Assembly: GCA_973895155.1 (NCBI GenBank)
Contig: OZ316894.1
Coordinates: 2,418,001 to 2,482,000, forward strand
Direction: 5' to 3'
From: Marsupella aquatica
Taxonomy: Eukaryota > Marchantiophyta
DNA length: 64,000 nt
Numbering within the stretch: the first letter of the stretch is position 1; each line of letters opens with the position of its first letter. A program made the translations under genes and the position numbers. Below, in pieces: positions 37,970 through 46,425 of the stretch. The notes beneath the pieces are model-generated. The model saw only the letters and a list, made by a program, of their open reading frames with translations. It was not told the origin of the DNA and searched no databases.

Positions 37970-38149
37970 TTTACACCACAGTGGTAACAAGTTCAAATAA
38001 TAGCTCACAGGAAGTAGCAATTGCAATTTTGATTTAGTTGCAGACATTGAAGTCTGCAACAGCATTGTACTCCAACAATTTAGAGATGTTCTACAAATTT
38101 TGAAACTATTTTGCAGTTGTCATGTGGATCTTGTGTGAAACCACTAGTG
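37970..38149. other. Short spacer between the HBD gene and the tandem repeats
   Basis: Probable 3' UTR of the HBD gene. It contains a small inverted pair, GCAGACATTGAAGTCTGC, near 38040. Confidence 0.5.
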
Positions 38150-38470
38150 TTGGCCATTTACGTACCCCCGCTCAAATTTCTTCTTGAAGCAGAATCGAAT
38201 ATCCTGCCGTTGGAAAAATGGCTAAGTGTGGTGCGAAGACTATATGGACAATGTCTTCCAAAACTCACAACATCCACCATTTACCCCTGCTCAAATGGCT
38301 TCTTCAAGCAAAATATCCTGTCGTTGGAAAAATGGCTAAGTGCACGGTGCGAAGACTATATGGACAATGTCTTCCAAAACCCACAACATCCACGGTCATT
38401 TACCCCTGCTCAAATGGCTTCTTCAAGCGAAATATCCTGTCGACAATGTGGACAATGTCTTCCAAAACTG
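38150..38470 (+). repeat. ~116-bp tandem repeat between the convergent MULE genes
   Basis: Two full units and two partial ones share AATATCCTG(C/T)CGTTGGAAA, GCGAAGACTATATGGACAAT, GTCTTCCAAAAC and CCCCTGCTCAAATGGCTTCT. The third unit is cut short and partly rearranged. It lies between the ends of the HBD gene and the - strand gene. Confidence 0.85.
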
Positions 38471-38736
38471 AAGGTGCAAACTGAAGGTAGTATCCAGCAG
38501 AATGAATAACTTTTATACATCAGAACACAGTGAATGCAACTTGCTTTTTATTCATAAATGTTTCCAGTACAAGTTGCAAGTTGAGTTGTGACCTTGCAGT
38601 GTAGATGTATCACGGGCCTCCTTGCCTTCCAATGAAGCTACATTGTATTTGAAGCTACCTCAAGCTACATTGCATCTAAAGACCATTGAAGCTACCACAA
38701 AAATGGCTTAGTACCACACGGGAAGGGTGTCCACGC

Positions 38737-41700
38737 TCAGTCAACATACTGGGAAGGGTGCGGGAGTTGGTCAATAACCTCCCTGAATGTATCTTGTGAA
38801 GCAGTCATTTGGGAGTCATGCAAAAGTTGTGATGGCCCAAATGTGTCTACATTGTCACCATCATCTAGCTGGATTTCATGCAAGGGAGTTGGTTGAGTAG
38901 AAGACTGTGCTCCTCTTCCTCTCCCTTGCCCCCCGCCTCTACTTGTCGCGATTTTACTTCGCTTTGGCTTGCCTCTCACTCTGTCTTCAACTTCTGATGT
39001 TGCTAAGTCATCATCTTCGGGGTGCAAAAACACAACTTTTGTTTTGGGGTTGACTGCCAATAGAGGAACAACCTGCAATGCCTGGCTCATACCCTTGCTT
39101 GATTTAGAGGCCTCCTTCCTCTTCCTTGAGACAGGAACAGGTACTAAGGACAAAGCAGCTCCTCCTTGTGGTACCTACAACCCACAAAGACATTAGAATA
39201 CATGGACAAAGAGGTATTCACATTCCACAATGAAGCAGAGGAATTTTGCTGCTGCACCTGTGAGGAGTTCGTAGCCGGTGCAGGGCCTGGTGTTGGCACT
39301 GGTATAGGGGCTGGTGCTTCTGCTGGTCCTGGTGTAGGGGCATGTGCTAGTGGTGGTCCAGGGATACCGGCAGGTGCATGTGTTGGTGTTGTTACAGGGA
39401 CAGGGGCTGAGTGTTCATTTGTTGGGATAGGGGTTGGGGCAGGTGCAAGGGATTGCTCCACCAAATTTCCCTTTCCTTTTCGCCTTTTGCTTGCCTTTTC
39501 CCGTTGTTGCCCTTCCTACAATCCAAAGCAACATCAAAAGACATTGACAAAGAGGTATTCACATTACTCAACAATTGGACGCCGCTGATGAGAAGGAATT
39601 CAATTATGTGGCCTAAGACACAAAGGCGTACCTTGGAGGGGTTGGTAGCTGGTACTGGGATTGCTAGTGCCACTGGTGCTGAGGACATTGTTGACACATC
39701 CCTTCCCCTTTGTCTTCCTCCCTACAATGAACAAAATTATTAATTGACATAGAAGACAGTGAGGGTTGTGTATTCACTCCCTGCAAAGCAGTTTGATAAG
39801 GAAATTAGCCTGGTACATCAAGACATACCTGGGAGGGGTTGCTTGTCGGTGCTGGTGCTGCTACTGGTTTTGGGGGCACCGCTGATACACCCCTTCCCCT
39901 TTTACTTCCTCTCTACAATGGAGAATATCATTAAGTGACTTGAATACACCGAGGGTTGTGTATTTAACCCCTGCAAAGTAATATGAATAGAAAGGAATGT
40001 GGCCTTGTACAGGAAGGCAAACCAGGCTGACCTATATCAAATTTCTTTCCCGTGCATGGGCTAGAATGAAGAAATTGTAGTGCACGCAGAAGACAATTAG
40101 GGTGATGTATTCAAACTTCCAAGTAAGCGCTTTTGAGACTTACAATCTGTGGTGGGAGGGCTGGTGCTGGTGATTCCACTGCTACAACCCCTCCAGGAGC
40201 CCTTCCGCTTCGTCTCTAGAATGAAGACATTGCAGTGCACACCAAAGACAATGAGGCAGATGTATTCAGACATTGCAAAGCATTGGAAACAAATGTTTTT
40301 ACCGAAAACACAAAGGCAAACCTGGGAGTGAAAAGACATTGGGGTTGAAGTATTTAGACTACATTGCAATTGCACAAATTCCAAGTAAGCACTTCTGAGA
40401 CTTACAATCCGTGGTGCGAGGGCTGGTGCTGGTGATTCCACTGCTACGACCCCTCCACTTGTCCTTCCGCTCCGTCTCTAGAATGAAGAAATTGCAGTGC
40501 ACGGCGAAGACAATGAGGCAGCTGTATTCAGACATTGCAAAGCATTGCAAACATATGTTTTTACAAAAAACACAAAGGCAAACCTGGAAGGGGTTTGTTG
40601 ACATTGGAGGGGATGGTGCTGCTTTCTGTACTGGGGATGGGGACTCCAGTGGTACACCCCTTCCCCTTCGTCTTTGTCCCTACAATATATGAAATGAATG
40701 CTTAGGGGAGTGAAAAGACATTGGGGTTTAAGTATTCAGACTAGATTGCAATTGAATGACTTCCAAGTTTGCACTTTAGAGACTTACAATCTGTGGTGTA
40801 GGGGCTGTTGGTGGTGGTCGTGCTGCTGCTACTGGTACCGACTCTAATAGTACAATCTGTGGTGCAATGGCTGGTGGTGCTGGTGCAAGTGGTGGTAAGG
40901 ACTCCGAGACTAATATACACGATACAGGGGCTGGTGCTGTTGCTGCGACTGGCGCTATGAAGTCTGGGAGTAGAGTCTCAGGTGTAGGGGTTGGTGGTGC
41001 TACGAACTCCGAGATAGTCTCCGATACTACTCCTTCCTGCAATGAACACAAGGAGCATCCGAATACTATGAGGCTCATGTATTCACAATTTGCAAAGAAA
41101 TTCCAAAAGTAATTGAAGCAAAGAAACAAAGACTGACCTGGAGGGGGTAGTCGTCCTCTCCCTCTCCATAGGCGTAAAGAATATTTTGGAGGCTTGAAAC
41201 CAAGTGACGCTGTTGTGAAAAGCTGATTCCTTGTTCATAAACATCCTGAATAGGATTGTCAATGGGATCCTGAACAGGATGGTCAATAGGACCCTGAATA
41301 GGATCATGAACAGGATGCTCAATAAGATGGTCTAAATCCTCAACATGAGAAGGATTCTGATGATTATTGTCTTCATCATCCTGAACAGGATGGTCAATAG
41401 GATCCTGAATAGGATCATGAACAGGATGCTCAATAAGATGGTCAACATCCTCAACATGAGAAGGATTCTGATGATCACTGTCTTCATCATCCTGAACATG
41501 AGAAGGAACCTGAATAGGATCTTGTACAAGAGGCGGGTCCTCAACTGAAGTATTGAGGACAGGTTCAGATACAACGTCTGGCTCATCTGGCTGTTGATCA
41601 GCATCATTTAGCAACAGACCCCACTTCTCAGGCCCAGGCTCATAGTCACTATCGTCAGAAGTGTCCTCCCACTCTTCATTTAGTCCAGCCTGCACATGGT

Positions 41701-42698
41701 TGGGACAAGATGAGAATGGAATGTACAAACAACAAGCAAAGATCGCAGGAAGTAAAATAAAAAGGTCATACCTCTATTCGTGCAGCTTCAGTGGTCATGC
41801 CCCGACCTTTGTATTCCTGTAGCAAATTGTTAGTGGCTGTGGCTATGCTGACAGGCTTTTGCTCTTCTTTCCACTCCTTGTAATCTTGGTATGCAACATC
41901 GAAGTCCACTTCTTTGGGGCCATGCTTCCACTGCAGAAGTGCTCTTTTTTTAGTCAAGTAATTCAAGGCATCTGCAATGAGAGCCTCTCGAATTGTATCA
42001 AACTGCATCAGCTCGGGAGGTTGCACCTCCACATCTGCCCGGGGGAAAATGCATGGCAGGACACTACAATCTAATTGAAGTGCCTGCAACTTACGATCTC
42101 TAGGTAGGAGTACCGGCAAAACTTGGATTGAAGCAACCCAGCGAGACAAAATAGGAGAAATTGCAGCAGCTGACACAGAGTCTTGCAACATCTCGTACAC
42201 ACTGTCATCCAACAAGGATGACCAACCATTAGCCTGCCCTGCACGTATGTGCACTTCCTTGATGACACGAATAAGCAACGATTTTGCAGGAACAAGCGGC
42301 TCATCTACAGCAACACCATACTTCTTCTTTAGCATTGTCTTCTTCCGCAACTTAGTCTGTCTCCACCGAAGTCGCACAGTGGATCGAAGCCGGTTCCAAG
42401 AGGCCTGATTGTTGTCCTTCCTCACATTTGGCCCAGGGGCCTTATGTTTCTTGGCAATCCGAGTGGAGAAGTCGGATTTTGAGAACAACCAAGGGTTGCC
42501 CGCCTCCAGTAATGCAGGTGGCAACTCCAACTTGTGTGTGACGTCCATGTGGGTCTGGAAACCAGCAAAGGAAGAAAATGATCGAGGCTTGTGATCACCA
42601 GCTATGCAGACAAACACATGCTTGCCTTCAGCATCGACACGATGTCGGAAGTGATTCTCTTCCTCTGCTACCCGAATTCTTCTCATTCGTGGCGCCAT
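38737..42698 (-). CDS. Ten-exon MULE accessory gene of unknown function
   Basis: Exons 42698-41772, 41689-41138, 41036-40788, 40679-40584, 40477-40406, 40215-40144, 39912-39829, 39721-39632, 39515-39258 and 39174-38737 join in frame to about 945 aa. Every intron is phase 0. Exon 1 (309 aa) starts with a basic stretch and a C2H2-like finger with His in place of the second Cys (C31-x4-H36...F41...F47-x2-H50-x4-H55), then a Lys/Arg-rich region. Exon 2 is acidic and holds an internally repeated DPIQDPIDHPV segment. Exons 3-9 are Pro/Ala-rich; exons 4-8 begin with basic motifs such as GQRRRGRGV, RRSGR and KRGRGV, which resemble AT-hooks. Exon 9 has KRRKGKG. Exon 10 has SRKRKE, GKPKRSK and a Gly/Arg run, likely nuclear localisation or nucleic-acid binding. 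I do not recognise the family. A nuclear DNA-binding accessory factor is inference. Confidence 0.75.
40144..40679 (-). repeat. Amplified exon-intron units in the accessory gene
   Basis: Exons 5 and 6 are near-identical 72-nt exons with near-identical flanking introns. A residual exon-4-like splice donor (CCAGGTTTGCC on the - strand) without its exon sits near 40322. The repeated cassette runs from the CCAGGTTTGCC donor through an intron to a TAG/AGACG acceptor and an ATT/GTAAGTCTC donor. The other RGRG-coding exons (39829-39912, 39632-39721) look like older copies. Confidence 0.75.
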
Positions 42699-42850
42699 GG
42701 AAACTGAGCATGAACCTTGGTTGGGCTCAAAATCGAACCCAACCTCTCCAGCCTATGACCTTGACCTTCAGCCTGTATTGCTTTCCACTCCTTAATGGAA
42801 GCAGAGCGGTCCCTACACTCATGCCGACGACTTCAACAGATAAGCAAATT

Positions 42851-44145
42851 TAGAAGACACGAATGTCATGGTATTCAAAGAGAATAGAAGAACTCGCAAA
42901 CATCCATGTCATGGTATTCAAAACATGCACCTCCAACATTCGTCGACATGCAGACAATGTTTGTAAAGTCAGGATGCAGTCAGTCATACCTAGTGCTTCG
43001 ACCGAGAATCTCCCCCTTCAAATCAGACGCAGATCAATCCCTGTCATGAAGTCCACTTTGCCTAGAGCTTGCAGGCAACCACAAAATCCAGAGAGGAAAC
43101 TTCATTCACAAATTCAAGGATAGGATTCAACTGCCATTGGAAACAATCCCTACACTGTTATCCACGTAATATTGGAACTATGTAGTGCCAGAACCGGAAG
43201 ACATGGATGTGATGGTGATCAAAAATTGCAGAATGCAAGAGACATTCAGGTAATGGTATTCTGCGCATCAACACGATGCAAAAAAATGCAGGACACAGTA
43301 TCTTGGGCTACATTGACGGACAATCCTCCTCTGAAAGAACAACAGAGGAAAATACTCTCACCAAAACAAAACAGCCCATCAATGTTTGCAAACCAAGAAG
43401 ATAACAGGTTCAGATATAAGCAAAACTAGAACACACGAATGTCTTGGTATTCAAACAGGGCAGCAGAACTCAAAGACATTCATGTCATGGTATTCGAAAC
43501 ATGCACAACATTCAAACTTGTCGACATTTAGACAACGTTTGTAAAATTCAGGATGCAATGCACGTCATGAAGCATTCAGAAATAACTTCTTCAGCACTTT
43601 GCAAACAATGGTGCTACAAGATTTATACTTTGGCAAAAAGAGCTGAAATCATACCTAGTGCTTTGACCAAGAAACAAAGACATGCGGGTTCAAGTGGGAT
43701 GCAGATTAATCCCTGTCGTGAAGTCCACTTTGCCTAAAGCTCGTAGGCAACCACAAAATCCTGAGAGGAAACTGAAGCCCCCGCTGAAGCCACAAATTCA
43801 AGAACAGGATTGAACTCCCAAATGCAACCTAGCCCTACACTGTTATCCACGTATTCAAACTATGCAGCAGAACCAGAGGACATGGATTTCATGGTGACAA
43901 AAATGCACAAGAACAAGGAGACTCTGCAAATGATCTGAACTAATCTGAACAATGCAAAACTGAACAATGTAGAAAAACTTACGACCAGATAGATAAGATA
44001 ATGCAGGAGACGTCATTCATGTTATGGTATGCAGGACTAAACAGTTTCTTGGGCTACATTGGCGGGCGGACAATCCTCCTGTGGAATTGAAGAACAACAA
44101 AGGGAGACACTCTCACCAAACCAAAACAACCCACCAACAATCTGG
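42851..44145. repeat. Diverged tandem duplication next to the right TIR
   Basis: Copy 1 is about 42851-43410 and copy 2 about 43431-44145. Shared landmarks in the same order are ATGTC(A/T)TGGTATTCAAA, ATACCTAGTGCTT, GAAGTCCACTTTGCCTA, GGCAACCACAAAATCC, CCCTACACTGTTATCCACGT, CTTGGGCTACATTG and CACTCTCACCAAA. Copy 2 carries ~150 bp of extra sequence. Many small ATGTCATGGTATTC-type motifs lie inside. This is the upstream region of the - strand gene, so it may be its promoter or leader and may also bind transposase. Confidence 0.8.
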
Positions 44146-44398
44146 CAGGCGCTACAATGTGAAAAAAATCTCGGAGAATGGGGTGAATGAACACTACTCG
44201 ATCCTAGCAGTGGGCCGCAACTCAAACCTCAAGCTCTCCTTTGGCATCGATCAATGAAATGTGCACACGATCAAAGCATGAACCTCCCCAAAATGGCCAG
44301 CCGCCAGCAGCAAACAACGCCTCACCTCCATGAACGATGCCTCAGTCCCCTCCGTAAAACAACGAAAAATGTCGATCCCACCCTCGACAAATGACTCT

Positions 44399-44744
44399 CG
44401 CGCTTGACCCTAAACCGCGCCCCGACAATGTGCGCCCTAAAACAGAAATTTTGTTGAATACATAAACCACAATGTATTCACACTCATAAGGGACCATAGT
44501 GCGAGAACGCAAAACCGCGTAGTTGCGCCCTACTGCAGCGGAGTCTCATGGGCGACTGCGGGAGGCGACCCTGCGTGGTGGCATGGCTCCCAACTGTGCA
44601 GTATGGCCTTTACACGGGGCAAACTGGCTTACACGGGAGAAAAGGGTACGGGCCATAATGAGGGGGCTAATTGGGGCAAAAAAGTTTGGAGGGGGCTGAT
44701 CAAGTAAAGTTTCTCCTGGAGGGGGTCTATTGAGCATATCCCTC
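44399..44744 (-). repeat. Right terminal inverted repeat of the MULE (346 bp)
   Basis: Reverse complement of the left repeat with scattered substitutions. It carries a single copy of the GCGCACATTGTCGGG motif that is doubled on the left. Confidence 0.93.
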
Positions 44745-44754
44745 CCAATTCTGC
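44745..44754. repeat. Right target-site duplication of the MULE
   Basis: CCAATTCTGC, identical to 32025-32034, lies directly outside the right inverted repeat. Confidence 0.92.
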
Positions 44755-45864
44755 TCTAAGTATGGAAAGGGAGATTTATGTTCTTAATTAAAGAGACAAT
44801 GAGAAGGGTGTCAATGAACCAAAAGCGTAAAAGCTATCACATCCAGGGAGGTTATACGAGTACCAGACTAGGTACACGGGAGCATCTCTTTCGTGCAGGA
44901 ACAAGGAAGTAAAAAATACCGATTTGTAAAGTTAACCTTTGTACAGTAGTGCGTGGATTTCGCGGGCAACCCGCCGGTGAATCGATGGGGATGGCATGCG
45001 TGTGGGCGAGTGATGATGGGGCCATGGGGCATCGGGGCCTGTTGGGGCCTGTTGGGTACAGTCGCTCCGTCGGCGGCAGGGCCGCCCCGGAGTATATTAG
45101 GCCAGCCCCGGCCCGAGGCCCCATCTTGACAGCCCCTCAAAGTTGAAGCAGCAAGAGAACGAGAAACTGCGCACGAAGCGAGAGTCGAAATTGTCGTTCA
45201 TGAACGTCGACAGAAGAGCGCAGCAGCCAGCAGAGAAAAGTGCCCGAGGTGCTCGGTATATGAGAAGCTTGTATCGAGAAAGCTGGCATTGGATTCTTCC
45301 TTCGCCAAAAAAAAAAACACACCTGCGTCCGAAGGCAGCATCGTGTCCATCTGTCGGTCTCTTCTTTCGCCATTGCGGGAGGGTCGCGAAGGTTTCAACT
45401 GGGTGCCAGACAGTCGTCTTCGAAAGGACACAGTTGTGTGCTGCTGCTCTGGCTTCACCGACCGGCAAGCAGTCGTCCGACTCGGCTGATCGTGTTGTTT
45501 TGAGTCGGCTCTGACGCCTGTCTCGTTATCCGCATGTCTAGTGGGATTAGTGGCACCTCTGCTTTGGATTTGGTCGAGTCAAACGAATATCACAGGATCG
45601 ACTCTGGGTCTTGGCATTTCGAGTTTGTGGAGTGTGTGAAAGAGCTCACTGTTGTGAAAACTCTGCTGGTCAGTTAATTCAAGGAGTGAACATTCGGTAG
45701 TCTTGAGTACGTGTTGTGAAGGCAGAGGTTGCTGAGCAGGGAGCCAGGTGGGGTGTCTGTGTGTGAGGTCTGCGTATACGTTTTCGGAGTTTGTGTTGGT
45801 GGACATTGTGATCGGAGGATAGTAGAGCTAATAAGGGGGCAGGGTGGAGTCAGAAGTACCAGCG
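44755..45864 (+). promoter_or_regulatory. Promoter and leader of the PADRE gene
   Basis: GC-rich sequence at 44940-45130 contains a TATA-like GTATATTA near 45092. A long probable leader follows up to the ATG at 45865. Short frames at 45097-45514 on both strands have no domain. Promoter assignment rests on composition and position. Confidence 0.4.
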
Positions 45865-46425
45865 ATGGGAAACGCTCAAGGAGGGCACAGGAAGGGGTCC
45901 AAGCAGGTTGTTACAGTGTTGGAGAGTGATGGACGAGTGCTGGAATTTCCTCGCTCGTTGCGCGTTGCGGATCTGCTTTACGACCATCCCAAACACTTCG
46001 TATGCCATTCCAGCGCTCTTGTACTCCTACAGCAGGGGAAGATGTTGCCTCCGAATGCTTGGCTTACGCGAGGGGAGGTCTATTTCTTACTCCCTGTTCC
46101 GAAGAACAAAGCTGAATTTAATCCTTCTACAGCGACAGCAAAGGTCGATCCGCAGCTCACATCTACGCAACCACGAAACGAGCTTAAAGCTGGTGGCACG
46201 ATGAAGTTCCTCATTACAAAGCAGCAGCTGGCCAAGATTCTTGCTGAAGGCTCCATCAAGGTTGAGGCCAAAGCTCCAGAGCTAATTTCGTCGCTACCTG
46301 AAACAAATGCACCTTCCAGGTCGACTTCATTGAGGGTGCTGCACCGTCCGTCTCCCCCTGTCGTGAAAAGATCGGTCACGTGGTCTCCTGGACTGGAGAG
46401 CATCTCTGAAGTCCCTGTCATGTGA
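45865..46425 (+). CDS. PADRE (DUF4228) domain protein, single exon
   Basis: 186 aa from ATG 45865. The start MGNAQGG has Gly2 and Asn3, typical of this family, and could be N-myristoylated. The family core follows: VVTVLESDGRVLEFPRSLRV, DLLYDHPKHFVC, ALVLLQQGKMLPPN, then LTRGEVYFLLP. The C-terminal half is low-complexity and predicted disordered, with FLITKQQLAKIL and a terminal SVTWSPGLESISEVPV motif. PADRE proteins are land-plant proteins often induced by fungal attack and abiotic stress; their biochemistry is not known. The gene looks intact. It starts ~1.1 kb from the right end of the MULE, so the insertion sits within or next to its promoter. Confidence 0.9.
   Translation: MGNAQGGHRKGSKQVVTVLESDGRVLEFPRSLRVADLLYDHPKHFVCHSSALVLLQQGKMLPPNAWLTRGEVYFLLPVPKNKAEFNPSTATAKVDPQLTSTQPRNELKAGGTMKFLITKQQLAKILAEGSIKVEAKAPELISSLPETNAPSRSTSLRVLHRPSPPVVKRSVTWSPGLESISEVPVM

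Larger units (their letters stand above)
32035..44744 (+). mobile_element. 12.7-kb autonomous Mutator-like element with three genes
   Basis: The element is bounded by inverted repeats starting GAGGGATATGCTCAATAGAC, and flanked by a perfect 10-bp duplication. It holds a MULE transposase gene (32788-36728, +), a hybrid-binding-domain gene (37238-37969, +) and a ten-exon gene of unknown function (42698-38737, -), plus internal tandem repeats. All three reading frames are intact, so the copy could still be active. The intact duplication and near-identical ends suggest recent insertion. Maize MuDR is about 5 kb with mudrA and mudrB, so this element is unusually large and its two extra genes are not mudrB-like as far as I can see. 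Confidence 0.93.

Noticed and set aside
39166-41112. Gly/Ala-rich open frames on the + strand (39166-39588, 40867-41112) and at 41345-41548
   Set aside because: They are antisense shadows of the Pro/Ala-rich and acidic-repeat exons of the - strand MULE gene.
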